Of a DNA stretch of 64,000 nucleotides, positions 10,690 to 23,136 are shown piece after piece. The stretch is from the NCBI GenBank assembly GCA_036927565.1, contig JAYESD010000001.1, positions 2,046,001 to 2,110,000 of the forward strand, in the 5' to 3' direction. Position numbers and translations under genes: made by a program. Numbering within the stretch: the first letter of the stretch is position 1; every line of letters begins with the position of its first letter. The DNA is from Tuctoria greenei. Taxonomy: Eukaryota; Streptophyta; Magnoliopsida; Poales; Poaceae. The notes beneath the pieces are model-generated. The model saw nothing but the letters and a program-made list of their open reading frames with translations, searched no databases and was not told the origin of the DNA.

Positions 10690-11550
10690 TTGAAGGTTGT
10701 TTACACCTCCGTCTACGACGACTCTGACGTCTCCAACAATGAACGTCGAAAAACCCTGAACACCATCTTTGGTGGTTCGTGGGACATCACCTCCCGTCGT
10801 GTCCTCAAGACTATGCGGTGGGACATGGCCTCAGTAGCTCCCACCGCCAAGGCGGAGCTGCACCGGAAGTGGATGGACGCTGCCATCACTTTTGATGTGT
10901 CAGACTGCCCTCGTAATATGATCGGAGCTGGCCAACTCCTATTGATGGTATCTCCGACCATCAACAACATCCAACTCCACCATGTAATGGTGGACGGAGG
11001 TTCGGGGATGAACCTCATAAGCTTTGAAGCTTTCGTCAAGCTTCAGCTCCGACCTTCGGACCTTCGCCCCTCTCGACCTTTCTCCGAAGTAGGTCCTGGG
11101 GCCATAACCCCACTCGGTGCAATTACTCTTCCGGTGACCTTCGGGACCCGGGAGAATTACCGCACTGAGAAGTTGGTCTTCGACGTGGCGCAGATTAACT
11201 TACCCTTCAACTCCATTTTGGGCAGGCCAGCCTTATACAAGTTCATGGCTGTTGCTCATTATGGCTACTTGGTGTTGAAGATGCCAACACCAGCCGGTGT
11301 TCTCCGGATCCGAGGAGATCGCGCCACCGGAGTGACAGCTCTGGAAGAACTCCACGCGCTTGCTACAGCGCAGGAGGAAGAATCCGGAAAGGAGCAAGCT
11401 CCGAAACCCCCGAGCATTCGTCATCGAGGCTCAACCTCTGCACCTCGCGTGCAACCAAGTGGCGACACTGACATTCCTGTAAAAGTCGTCCAAATCGGTT
11501 CCAACACCGCTCATACCACCCGTATATCGGGAGGTCCGAATGACAAATAG
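10690..11550 (+). pseudogene. Aspartic protease segment of gypsy element A
   Basis: A 286-codon open stretch carries the retropepsin-like active site VDGGSG (about 10990), preceded by IFGGSWDITSRRVLKTM and followed by GRPALYKFMAV, the usual order at the Gag-Pol junction of Tat elements. A TAG at 11548 separates it from RT. Confidence 0.85.
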
Positions 11551-12631
11551 GAACTCGCGCTCATCACTTTCCTTCGGGCTAACGTCGATGTGTTTGTCTG
11601 GCAACCGTCACAAATGTCTGGGATCCCTAGGGAAGTGATCGAGCATAATCTGAAGATCTATCCCGACGCTCGGCCTGTACATCAGAAGCCTCGGAAGCAA
11701 TTAGTAGAGCGACATAACTTCATACGTCAAGAAGTGAAGAAGTTGCTCGAAGCCGGATTCATCCGAGAAGTCTTCCACCCAAAATGGCTGGCAAACCCAG
11801 TCGTTGTACCCAAGGCCGGCGACAAGCTTCGGATGTGTATCGACTATACTACACTAAATAAGGCATGTCCAAAAGATCCATTCCCACTACCTAGAATAGA
11901 TCAGATATTGGATTCCACCTCCGGGTGTGAATTACTGTGTTTCCTAGACGTATATTCTGGGTATCATCAAATCAGAATGTCTAGGGAAGATGAAGAGCAT
12001 ACTTCCTTCATCACAGTAGATGGATTATATTGTTACACTATCATGTTATTCGATCTCAAAAACGCTGCTTCAACATTTGTACGAGCTATGTACAAAACTT
12101 TTGGAGAGCTTATTAGAGATGTAGTGGAAGTGTATGTCGATGACATCGTCGTCAAGATCAAGAACAAGGAGTCATTCCTTGACTCCTTGCAAGTTGTCTT
12201 CGACAAGTTGCGAGTCACTCGCACGAAGGTGAACCAAGACAAGTGTGTATTCGGGGTTAGATCCGGAAAACTTCTTGGTTTCTTGGTGAACCATCGAGGA
12301 ATAGAAGCAAATCCGGCGAAGATAAAAGCTATTGAAGACATGCGGCCACCAACCCGCATCAAGGACGTCTAGAAGCTGACTGGATGTCTAGTTGTCCTCA
12401 GCCGGTTCATCTCAAGACTGGCAGAACGGGCGCTACCCTTCTTTAAGCTATTGAGGAAGTTCAGGCCCTTCCAATGGTCTGAAGAAGAAGAAAAGGCACT
12501 CCAGGAGCTGAAGCATCTCCACACCACCCTACCAACCTTGGTAGCTCCGAACCCTCGTGAGCCACTCCTGCTTTACATTTCGGCAACTGACGAAGTTGTC
12601 AGCATGATACTGGTTGCGGAAAGACCAGAAC
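11551..12631 (+). pseudogene. Reverse transcriptase and start of RNase H, element A
   Basis: RT motifs are in order: WLANPVVVPKAGDKLRMCIDYTTLN (split here as WLANPVVVPK and RMCIDYTTLN), SGYHQIRM and the catalytic YVDD at 12133-12144. A TAG at 12370 interrupts the frame. The RNase H connection follows (LTGCLVVLSRFISRLAERAL). The frame is cut at 12631 by element B and resumes at 24545. Confidence 0.9.
12627..12631. repeat. Target-site duplication of element B, left copy
   Basis: AGAAC directly precedes TGTCGGTACC. The same AGAAC follows the 3' LTR at 24545-24549. Confidence 0.95.
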
Positions 12632-13503
12632 TGTCGGTACCCTGAGTACCGTATACCCCTTGGGATTGCAAAGATCTCAAGGAAATGTCGTCTACTTGAT
12701 TTGAAGACCTTAGGAGGCCCACATGTCAGACATAACCGGACCCGCTTCCCCAACATGGTTAGTCCCAGCATCGCCAAGTGTACCATCAAACCAGAGCTAC
12801 CGCCCACAAGGGGGAAGCTCCGGGCTATGTACCATAACAGCACCCCCGGACCTAACCCCAGACCGAGGGAAGATCCGGAACTGACATGTGTCTGGTGGCA
12901 CCGGACCTATCTGTTCCCCACAGTATGCTCCAGAGCTGGCACATGTCCAACCGTTGAATCTTCAGCCTCAAACCTCTGGTAGAATCCACAACGGCTCCAA
13001 ATCTTCAAAGGGGAATCAAGGACTTCAAGACCCGATTAAGTGTCATTAATACTATGTTAATGACACACAATCGGACGACCCTTATTACCAGTAACGACGC
13101 TGTCAAAGCCCGTAACTCGGTCATTAAGGGTAATTAAGCGCATCAAATGTGTATTAATATTAGTAGCCGTCGGGGCCACATGTCGGGCCAGGCCAACTTG
13201 TAACGGCATGTCCTTGTACTATAAAAGGACAGGCCGATGATACATAGAGAACATCTGGTCTGATCGGCTCACACGCGCTCTCAACTCACGTCACCTGAGT
13301 TGAGTTCAGACATCCAATACAACACCAACACACCCCGTGGAGTAGGGTATTACGCTCAGGCGGCCCGAACCACGTAAATCTTTGTGTCTCATGTGTCATT
13401 TTACATTTCACCTTCTTGAATCTCCGCGCGCCCACACCAAACTTCAAACTCCGTAGACACTTTTAGTAGTGTCGGGAGATGTGCCGGATCAAAACCACCG
13501 ATA
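12632..13503 (+). repeat. 5' LTR of gypsy element B
   Basis: It runs from TGTCGGTACC to ACCACCGATA (872 bp). The TATA box (TATAAAA) is at about 13219-13225, in the same hairpin context as the other copies (here one arm is mutated, CATGTCC). U3 is roughly the first 600 bp. Confidence 0.92.
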
Positions 13504-13505
13504 GT

Positions 13506-13523
13506 TGGCGCGCCAGGTAGGGG
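13506..13523 (+). other. Primer-binding site of gypsy element B
   Basis: TGGCGCGCCAGGTAGGGG starts a few bases after the LTR. The same sequence occurs at the same place in A (about 9103, with changes) and D (about 59172). The matching host tRNA was not determined. Confidence 0.7.
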
Positions 13524-13540
13524 CGCCTGAGATTTCAATA

Positions 13541-15140
13541 ATGGTGAACTCAGGTGCTGAATCATCCAATGGTCATCCTGCTGTTCAAGCTGCTGGGGAC
13601 AATCCTTCCAATATGCGGCCACCAGCAGGAACCTCAGTTCCAGCAGGAGTCACACTTCCACCACCGCCGCTTCCACCAGCAAATCAAGTTGGGCATCGCG
13701 ATGGTGCACCGGCGTCAATCAATGCGTCGGCGAATCATGACAATCCGGAACACGCGCTCCATGCAGCACGTGCTCTCCTTCAGCGCCCACCACCTCCGGA
13801 TGCATCCCGGGATGCAATGTAGCAGTGGAGGGCCGATGTGGAACACTTGGTTGCAGCAGCAGCCGATCGCATCAGTAACCAGGGTCCTCCTCCTTCAGGA
13901 CGGGCCCCATCGCAGTGACGGACCTTGTCCGGCAGACTTGGTCCACACATTTCCAACAACAGGTGACGTGCTGCGTCACAGCAAGTGATGTCGTTGCCCT
14001 CCGGGGCGCGACACACTCACACGGTATCAAGGCTTTCAACTCATGACCTCCGGGCGGAGCTTGATCGTCGATACCATCAACAAGACGTCCGAGTCCATAT
14101 CAAGCGTGCTCGTGAAAGACGAGAAGCTCAGGACATTCCTGCTCCGGAAGGAGTAGGAGGAGGTTGTTCAGCCCTGGCCATGCATCTGCGTATGTTCAGG
14201 TGGCCACAGAAATTCCGGCCTCACCTGCCAGAGAAGTTTGACGGGACCGTTAATCCCGTCGAATTTCTTTAGATTTACTCCACTCTATCCTGGCAGCTGG
14301 AGGAAATGAGGCCGTAATGTCCAACTATTTTCCAGTGGCTTTAACTGGGACCGCCCGGTCCTGGTTTATGAGCCTTCCACCCAACTCCATCAACAGTTGA
14401 GAGGAGTTGTGCCGACAGTTCACCGCCAACTTCGGGAGTTCATACACCCGACCAGGCACCGAACTGGACCTTTTTGCAGTCGTGCAAAAAGGGGGAGAAT
14501 CCCTGCGATCATTCATCCAGAGATTCTCTCAGGTACGAAACACTATCCCTTCTATCTCTAGCGCTTCTGTCATTATGGCATTTAGACTGGCGTACGAGAT
14601 AAGAGGATGTTGGAGAAACAAGCGATCAAGGAGATCACCAGTGTCACGGAACTCTTCAGCTTGGCCGACAAATGTGCCAGAGCTGCGGAGGGCCATGAAA
14701 TGCACTCCAAACCACCTCCGGAGGATCGCAAGAAATCCTCCAAAGGCGAAGTCACTACCTCCGGGAGTGGCAAAAAGAAGAAAAAGACCAACGACAAGAA
14801 GAAGCTGTCGGTCGGCGCATCTAATGCTGCAGCTGTTGCAGCTCCGGGTGGCCGGGGGCCACGCTCCGAGAAGCGACCTCGACCGTCTTCTGAAGACGGT
14901 GGCAAACCCAAGGTGTGGTGTCCAATTCATAAGATGGACATCCACAGTTTGGAAGACTGCCAAAAGGTCCAAAACCTTGCCGAGCGTTACAACAAGCGCC
15001 GGGAAGAAGTTCCTTTCCGACAGAGGGAAGGAAAACAAAAAGTTGACGAAGCTCCGGCTGAAGAGGAGTTAGGTTTTCAGGATCCTAAAAAAGCCCCAAA
15101 GGTCGTCTACACCTCCGTCGATGATGATTTTGACGTCTCT
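13541..15140 (+). pseudogene. gag of gypsy element B
   Basis: ATG 13541 opens MVNSGAESSNGHP. A stop at 13820 and others near 13917 and 14271 break it. The C-terminal part is open from about 14607, with a basic GKKKKKTNDKKK tract and a WCPIHKMDIHSLEDCQ metal-binding segment in place of a standard CCHC knuckle. Gag would package the RNA and form the particle. Confidence 0.8.
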
Positions 15141-15960
15141 GACAACGAGCGTCGGAAGACCATGAACACCATTTTTGGTGGATCATGGGACATCACCTCC
15201 CGCCGCGTCCTTAAGACAATGCGTCGGGACATGGTTGATGTAGCTCCTACAGCCAGGGCGGAGCCTCATCGGAAGTGGATGGACACAACCATCACTTTTG
15301 ATGCTTCGGACTGCCCTCGAAGCATGGTTGGAGCAGGCCAGTTACCTTTGATGGTATCTCCTACCATCAAAAATTCAGCTCCACCATGTTATGGTAGACG
15401 GAGGTTCGGGGCTGAACCTCATAAGCTTTGAAGCTTTTACCAAACTTCAGCTCCGACCATCGGATCTTCACCCCTTCCAACCTTTCTCCAGAGTAGGTCC
15501 GGGAGCCATTACCCCACTCGGTGATATTACTCTCCCCGTTACCTTCGGGACCCGGGAGAAGTATCATACTGAGAAGTTGGTCTTTGACGTTGCTCAGATC
15601 AACTTACCTTTCAACACCATCTTGGGTAGGCCTGTCTTGTACAAATTCATGGTAGCTGCTCATTATGGTTACCTGGTGTTAAAGATGCCAACACCAGTAG
15701 GCGTTCTCCGGATCTGCAGAGATCGCACTGCCGGAGTAACCGCTCTATAAGAACTTCATGCGCTTACTACGGCGCAAGAGGAGGACTCCAGGCAGGAGCA
15801 AGCTCCAAAACCCCCGAGCATTCGTCAACGAGGTTCAACTTCTGCACCTCGTGTGTAGCCAAGCGGCGACACCGACATTCCCGTCAAAGTCGTCCAAATC
15901 GGTTCCGATGCCGCTCAGACCACCCGTATATCGGGGGTACTGAATGACAAATAGGAACTC
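15141..15960 (+). pseudogene. Aspartic protease segment of gypsy element B
   Basis: It contains IFGGSWDITSRRVL and the active-site box MVDGGSGLNLISFEAF (from 15391). A small frame change near 15370 separates the two halves, and stops occur at 15748 and near 15951. The layout is as in element A (10690-11550). Confidence 0.8.
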
Positions 15961-17673
15961 GCGCTCATCGCTTTCCTCCGGGCTAATGTCGACGTGTTTG
16001 CCTGGCAACCGTCACAAATGCCTGGGATCCCCAGGGAAGTGATTGAGCACAATCTGAAGATATACACTGATGCCCGGCCCGTGCATCAGAAGCCTCGGAA
16101 GCAATCCGTGGAGCGACATAACTTCATTCGACAAGAAGTGAAAAAGTTGCTCGAAGCTGGATTCATCCGAGAAGTCTTCCATCCAAAATGGTTGGCAAAC
16201 CCAGTCGTTGTGCCCAAGGTTGGCGGGAAGCTTCGGATGTGTATTGACTACACAACACTAAATAAGTCGTGTCCAAAAGATCCATTCCCACTACTTAAAA
16301 TAGATCAGATAGTGGATTCCACCTCCGGGTGTGAATTATTGTGTTTCCTAGACGCATATTCTGGGTATTATCAAATCAGAATGTCTAGGGAAGATGAAGA
16401 GCATACCTCTTTCATTACAGTAGATGGATTGTACTGTTATACAGCCATGCCATTTGGTCTCAAGAATATAGCTTCAACCTTTGTACGAGCTATGTACAAA
16501 ACTTTTGAAGAACTCATTAGAGACATAGTGGAAGTGTACGTCGATGACATCGTGGTCAAGGTCAAGAACAAGGAGTCACTCCTTGACACCTTACAGGCTG
16601 TCTTCGACAAGCTGAGGGTCACCCGCACAAAGCTAAACCCAGACAAGTGTGTCTTCGGGGTTAGCTCCGGAAAACTTCTTGGTTTCCTGGTAGATCACCG
16701 GGGCATAGATGCTAATCCGGCGAAGATCAAAGTCATTGAAGACATGTGGCCACCAGCCCGCATCAAGGATATCCAAAAGCTGACTGGATGTCTAGCAGCC
16801 CTCAGGCGGTTCATTTCAAGACTGGCGGAACGGGCACTTCCCTTCTTCAAGTTATTGAGGAAGTCCGGACCATTCCAATGGTCTGAAGAAGCAGAAAAGG
16901 CGTTCTAGGAGCTAAAACAGCTCCTCACCACCCTACCAACTCTGGTAGCTCCGAACCCTGGTGAGCCTTTGCTGCTTTACATTTTAGCAACTGACGAAGT
17001 CGTCAGTATGGTCCTGGTTGCGAAGAGACCAGAACCATCCCATGCTCAGGAATCCAGACCCCTCCGGGAGGGTCCGGAGGTTCCTGAAAGCGAGTCTGGG
17101 TCCCAGTTCTCAGACTTGAGTCCACAAGAAGTCAGTTCAGAAGACCCAGACCCCTCCGGGAGGGTCCAGGTCGCTTCTGAAGAAGCTCCGGATCCCTCCA
17201 GCAAGGACACGGAGGTCTCCGAAGAAGGTCCGGATCCCTCCGGGAGGATCCGGGTCAATGAAGAGGAAGCTTCGGGCCCCTCCGGGAGGGTCCGGACCAT
17301 CCAGCGCCCAGTGTACTTCATCAGTGAAGTACTTCATGACGCCAAGACTCGATACCTAGAGGTGTATAAGCTGCTCTATGCATTTCTTATCGCCTCCAGG
17401 AAGCTTCGCCATTACTTCCAAGCTCACAAGATTTCAGTGGTGACTTCTTACCCACTTCGAGCAATCTTGCATAATCCCAATTCAACTGGGAATATTGCAA
17501 AGTGGGCAGCGGAATTGGCCGAATTCGATCTCGAATTCATTCCAAGACAAGCAATCAAGAGTCAAGCATTGGCAAATTTTGTGGCAGAATGGACTCCCTC
17601 TACATCAAACCCTGGGGGCCCCAGTGAGCAGAAGCCGGAACACAAGGCTCCGGTCTTCACCGAGCCTCACTAG
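15961..17673 (+). pseudogene. Reverse transcriptase and RNase H of gypsy element B
   Basis: RT is open from 15994 to 16906, with VVVPKVGGKLRMCIDYTTLN, AMPFGLKN and the catalytic YVDD box at 16537-16548. A single TAG at 16906 separates it from RNase H (LLLYILATDEVVSMVL, then QRPVYFISEVL, then RAILHNPNSTGNIAKWAAEL). An acidic repeat linker interrupts RNase H (see 17040-17300). Confidence 0.9.
17040..17300 (+). repeat. Palindromic repeat linker inside RNase H, element B
   Basis: Five degenerate units of about 45-50 bp, each built around a palindrome like GACCCCTCCGGGAGGGTCCG, encode repeats of the type E-E-x-P-D-P-S-G-R-V. They lie between LVAKRPEP and QRPVYF. Element A has a related, decayed version at about 24560-24855. 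Confidence 0.75.
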
Positions 17674-18110
17674 ACCCTCTACTTCGACGGCTCCATGCAA
17701 AAGTAGGGGGCCGGAGCTGGAATCCTTCTCCTCGCACCAACCGGGGAGAAGGTAAAATACATGGTACACCTTGACTTCAAGGCGACCAACAACATGGCGG
17801 AGTACGAAACACTCATCTACGGACTAAAGGTGGAACTGTCATACGGTGTCAAGCAGCTGCCGGTCAAAGGAGATTCACATATCATCATTAAACAAGTGAA
17901 GGGCGAATGCTCCTACAACAATCTCCAGCTAGCTGCTTACCTCCTTGAAGTCCAGAGGCTTTAGAAGGACTTCGAAGTCCTAGACCTCCACCACGTCCAG
18001 CATGTCCACAACGCTGAAGCCGACAAACTCTCGACGAAAGCGTCAACCGGAGCTCTAGCTCCCGACGGAACTTTTGTCTGGAGGTTGTCAAAACCCACAG
18101 CTCAACCTGC
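17650..18110 (+). pseudogene. Second (archaeal-like) RNase H of gypsy element B
   Basis: TLYFDGSMQK, GAGAGILLLAP, then ATNNMAEYETLIYGLKVEL and VKGDSHIIIKQVKGE are the D-E-D-type RNase H motifs that mark the Tat lineage. Stops at 17671, 17704 and 17962 inactivate it. Confidence 0.85.
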
Positions 18111-19498
18111 TGAACTGAGCGAAGGGGGCGAGATCAGCATCCCGAAGCTGACGGTCCTAATGGCCCTGTTACCATGGCATCCATCAAGGGTCGTAGGTGC
18201 TGCCGGAAGCTCCGAGCAACCCAGCACGCAAGACTCAAATGCTCAAGTTAGCTCCGATGCATGGATCTCGGAGATCCGGAGCTACTTGAAAGACAACATC
18301 ATTCTTGACGATGATGTATCCGTTGACCGGATAGTCAGATTGGCTAAAAGATACACGTTGGTAGAAGGGGATCTCTACCGGCGCGGTGTCAACGACATCC
18401 TAATGCGGTGCTTCACAAGGGAAGAAGGTTGCGAGCTCCTCATAGAAATCCATGGAGGCCAGTGTGAAAACCACGCGTCTTCCCGCACGCTGGTCGGTAA
18501 AGCCTTCCGGCATGGCTTCTGCTGGCCTACAGCACTCCAGGATGCAACTGAGCTGGTGAAGAAATGTGAAGCATGCCAATTTCATGCAAAGCAAATTCAC
18601 ACACCGGCTCAGCCTCTACAAATGATACCTCCTACATGGCCCTTCGCTGTGTGGGGGATGGACATCTTGGGACCTTTCCCAAGAGCCGTCGGAGGTTACA
18701 AGTTCCTATATGTCGCCATTGACAAGTTCACCAAGTGGCCAGAAGCAATTCCAGTTGTGACAATAAACAAGCAATTTGCTATCAACTTTTTGCAGTCCAT
18801 TGTGTGCAGATTTTGGAGTCCCAAACAAAATCATTACTGATAACGGGACCCAATTCACAAGCTCTGCATTTCAAGGATATTGCGAAGACCTCGGCATTCA
18901 AGTTTGCTACGCCTCCGTAGCTCACCCGGCAAGCAATGGCCAGGCCGAGAGAGCAAATGCTGAAATCCTAAAAGGACTCAAAACGCGCACCTATGAGCGC
19001 TTGAAAAAACATGGAGCCAACTGGATTGAAGAGCTTCCGCCCACTCTATAGGCCAACAGGACAACTCCATACCGGTGTACTGGAGAGACACCCTTCTTCC
19101 TGGTGTACGGAGCTGAAGCAATCCTTCCTCCGGAAATCACCTTGGGGTCACTCCGGGTCCGGACCTTCGACGAAGCCACGCAGGACCAGCTCCGGCGTGA
19201 AGACCTAGACCTCCTTGAGGAGGGAAGGTGCCAAGCAACTGTTCGGAATGCCCAATACCGCCAAGCCCTTCGGCGCTATCATCAGTGGCATGTACACAAC
19301 CGACAGCTCGAGGAAGGCGATCTGGTGCTACGGAGAATACAATCCAGAGAAGGGTTAAACAAACTCTCCCCCAGCTCGGAGGGACCCTTCCGAGTGATTA
19401 AAGTATCCCGTCCCGGAAGCGTTCGCTTGGCTACTGAGGATGGGACACCTCTCCCAAATCCTTGGAATATTGAGCACCTCCGTAAGTTCTACACTTAA
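18111..19498 (+). pseudogene. Integrase of gypsy element B
   Basis: The zinc-binding region (HGGQCENHASSRTLVGKAF, then CEACQFH) is followed by the catalytic core with WGMDILGPFPR, IITDNGTQFTS and NGQAERANAEI (D, D, E). The C-terminal domain ends LPNPWNIEHLRKFYT at the TAA 19496-19498. A frameshift near 18815 and a stop at 19049 break it. Confidence 0.88.
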
Positions 19499-20620
19499 TA
19501 TCGCGGAGGTGAGTCTGTAGTAACTTGAGGTGTATGTTATAGAGTCATTGTACAGAGTCGGGTAGTTCCTCCGGGAGAACAGCCGGACCTTTCCCGGAAG
19601 GTCCGCAAAGTTCATGCATTACTTATCACAGTCTCGGAACTAAAAGTGTGGCTAGCTACCCTGGGTCAAATGAGAAATGAAACACGCTTAGCCTGGTTCC
19701 GTACCCTAAGAGTGTACTCGTTTCCCCTGTACCCCGGACCTATAATTAAAGACATCTTCATGTGAAACATATTCCACGTGCATTTATTTTGTACAGGCTC
19801 AACATTTTTTATTTTTCTCTTTCTTGTGTATAACAAAGTTGTGCAATTATTAAGAAATTTTAGTTCGACCAGTTCATGTACAATTCGAGTTGTATTGTTA
19901 ATTCTTTTGGATTCAAATATTGTTCATGGCCCACTCGCCTGAATGCCGCCAAGACAATCTAGGGCCGGAGTGTGCTATCGACTTAGCCTAGTCAAGCACC
20001 CTAAGTACGCCACTCTACCTACACCCCGGCAGGCCGAAGTAAGGCGGGTCCAAGTACAATTGGATCTGGAAGAAAGAAGGCAACGCATTCGGTTGTATTC
20101 AGAATTGTGTTTGACCTAAAACTTTTTTTTGGGAATCGTAAGCCGCAACGAAGTTATAGGCAAGGAGCGAATTTTACTATTTTTCCTGGCTTCAGTGTGC
20201 AGGAAAAATAAAGAATCCACGTTGATGGAGAAAAGCCGGAGCTAACAAAGCTCCGACTCCCCCTAGGTGGCTTGTGATCGATGTTAAACATTGAAAATGA
20301 GCATTACTGGAGCAACCAAGCTCCATCAATGCCGGAGCTTCTGAGCTCCGACAACCTCAGGGGACCTTCACTATCGAAGACTTCGGACCTACACTCTACA
20401 AGTTCGAAGCAAACGAGTCTTCAACACAATACAATATCCTCTTGGTACATGTTCACAATCAAATTGTGTACATCTACCAGGGGGCCAAGTGAAGACAGAA
20501 GTGTTGAAGACAAAAAATGAAATTCATTAACAAATTGTGGATTTCATTCACCTGGAGACAAGGGATTACAAAATTGGGGAAGAAAAAGAGAGAATACAAG
20601 TGGGAGCTACAGAGATGGTC
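19499..20620 (+). other. Non-coding stretch between integrase and antisense ORF, element B
   Basis: No coding potential seen. It holds a GGACCTT/AAGGTCC hairpin near 19585-19606 and three hairpins built on GGAGCT/AGCTCC (20235-20257, about 20309-20324, 20331-20352). The equivalent in A is 26913-28200. Confidence 0.6.
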
Positions 20621-23136
20621 CTAGACCCTATGGAATAACTGGGCGACCTTTTGAGCAACCTCCGACACGTTGGCTCGGGTGGCTTCACCTTCTCCTTCGA
20701 CGGGACCTTCAAGCACCGGGTCCAGAGGAAATTGGGGATCCCGGCTGGTATAGCACGTCAGCACATACTCTGCGACGTTCTTCGCCAGGGACTGCCCCTC
20801 ATCCTCTAACTGGTCCGCGATGGCGTCACCCACTTTGAAGAGTTTGTCACCCGCCGAGCTCAACGCTTGCAACGCCAGGTCCGGCTCCGGCTCTGGATCA
20901 TCCGGACGCACGGGACTGAAGCCCATTGGTGTCAGCGCATTGTTGGCTTTGCTCAGGAACTCCCAAACCTGTAGGGAGTCCGCAGTCGTCAAGCCCTTTA
21001 GTTCCTCCAAGGATCTTTTGGCCGCCGCTAGTCCATAATTCTCACGAGCAAAGCGCTCAACCTCTATGGCATTTTGCTGAATCTTTTCAGCAACCTGCTT
21101 CTCGAGTTTTCTGAGCTCCTCCTCCCGGAAGTGGATCTTGTTCCGGCGGTCGACCAGGTCCTTCTCCCGGCCCCTAAATTTCTTCTCCCTGGCAGCGATG
21201 GCACACTCTTGCTTGTAGAGTTCCTGCCCTCGCACCCAGGCCTTCTCCTCCGCCTCAACGCAATGCTCCTCCAATTTCTTGGTGCGTTCCTCGAGGCTCT
21301 TGTCAGCCAGAGCCACCTTTTCGGCGAGCTCCTCCTCCCTCTCCACGACATCATCCCGCAGCTCTAGGAGTTTTTGCTCTTCGTCTTCGAGCTTCTTCTC
21401 CCTCTCCTCAAGTGCCTCCCGGCACTTGATGAGGCTAGTGTTAATGGCTTCAAGCCTTTCTTGGCGATCATCAACTGCACTATTAGCTGCATTTGTCTGC
21501 TCATAAATGGCCCAAGATTGAGTATCGAGGGCACGAGTCAAGCTCTCCCTATCATCCAATAATTTGCCCCAGTATTCCAGGCAGACCTTCTCCTGTTTGT
21601 CCACTCCTTGTCATCTGCCAGCCTCGAGTGCACCAGCTTGGTCTCGAAGTAGAGCCGATTACGCCACCGCCTAAGGGTTTGGCGCTCCTCTTCAAGAGCC
21701 TTGCTGTCGTGGTAGAACGCCAGCTGGACTTGACGCAGACTGAAGCAAGCGTTGTCAATGGACAACGACAGGGGAATAGGGTCCGGACCTGCTGGGGTCT
21801 CCTCCGCTGGTTCCAGCGGGTTCTCGCTTACAAAAATAGGGTCCCACTCCATAAGAGTGGTCCCCTGAGCCTCCACGGCACTAGGGCCGTCCTCTGAGAT
21901 AGCCTCAGTCGCCACCGAGGAGGGTCCCGCAGAAGAAGTTCTGACCTCCAGAAGTGGTTCCGAAGGCCCTGCCGCCAGGTCTTCATTTGCCCCCTCAGGC
22001 AGGGGGCCAGCAACTTCATCAGGGCACTCTGGCTCAGCAGCAGGCACCTCCGCCGTCATCACTTCTGGAGCAGGGGCTACTTATGGCTCCGGCCTGGGCT
22101 CCTCCTCCGCTGGTGGCTCGGGTGTTGGCGCCTCAACCATCATGGGTTCGAGTGCTGATGCCTCCGCAACAACCGACTCTTCAGCCAGAGCTTCAGTGGC
22201 AACCGACTCTAAGGCCGGAGCTTCGGAGGTAGCCGGCTCAACCGTTGGGACTTCCTCAACATCTGGCTCGCTCGCCGAGACTTCAGTAACCTCCGCCTCA
22301 ACCGCCGGGGCTTCGACAATTTCCAGCTCTGGGGCCGGAATCACTGCTTCCTCCGGCTCAGCGGTCGAAGCTTCCAACATCTCAGCATCAAGACCCGGGG
22401 CTTCAACCTCTGGGGCAGGTGCCGCTGGCGCATCTTCTCTCCCGTGGTTCGGCGCTACCACGGGAGTCTCGGGGGATGAATCGAGGTCCATGACCACGAC
22501 AGCTGGCGCCGGAGATGCCGCAGCTTCAGCCACCACTTGGGGCGGCACCGGGACAGGAGCAGAAGCCTCCGCCTTCACAACTTCAGCTGCTGTGGCTGAG
22601 GGCGGAGCCTCACTCCTCTTCTTGGGGACGCTGCAGGTGATGGATGAAGAAACTTAAAAAATAGTTACTACAACAAAACAACTGGTTGAGGTAAGGATTA
22701 AAAATTACCTGGAAGGCTTTCTCACCAGCTTGCACGAAATCTCTTTCCCGGGCGTTCTGGACTGACCATGGCTGCCGCCGGCGTGGTAGCTTCGGAAGGC
22801 CTCCCGGAACTTGTTGCAGCCGCGGGCATTTCCTTAGTCGAGGCCCCTCTCGACCGGGAAGGACCTCCGGACCCAGAGACCTCAGTTGGCCCTGGTACTG
22901 GAGTCACATGCCTGGGGCTAGCACCTTGGGAAGACACTGCTGTAGGTGTAGTCGCCGCAGTTGTAGAAGACCTCCCCCTCCGAGGAGAAGGAGCTGCTGC
23001 AGAGGGTGCAGGCCTGATGGACCTTCCATCGGCATGCTTCAGCTTCCTCTTCCGGCTCGAGGGTTCGGCCACCGGCTCCTTGCCCTTGCCGACGACTTCG
23101 GTCCTTGGCTTCGGGGTAGGGGAGACCCAACTCCAT
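20621..23136 (-). pseudogene. Spliced antisense coiled-coil ORF of gypsy element B
   Basis: A long minus-strand reading frame typical of Tat elements. It starts near the ATG at 23136. Exon 1 encodes a Ser/Pro/Thr-rich stretch with basic clusters (SSRKRKLKHADG, GKRFRAS). An apparent 95-bp intron (GTGAGA at 22725 to CTGCAG at 22631) leads to exon 2: an acidic Ala/Pro/Glu-rich repeat region (22578-22084), then about 320 residues of strongly charged coiled coil ending at the stop near 20621. A TAA at 22081 and a frameshift near 21600 break it. The frame between MELGL and the exon 1 body is also shifted. Extra ORFs in antisense are known for Tat elements; the function is unknown. Confidence 0.7.

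Noticed and set aside
17040..17300. CRISPR-like array of palindromic repeats
   Set aside because: The repeats are degenerate, translated in frame in a retrotransposon, and the spacers are not unique equal-length sequences; the genome is a plant's.
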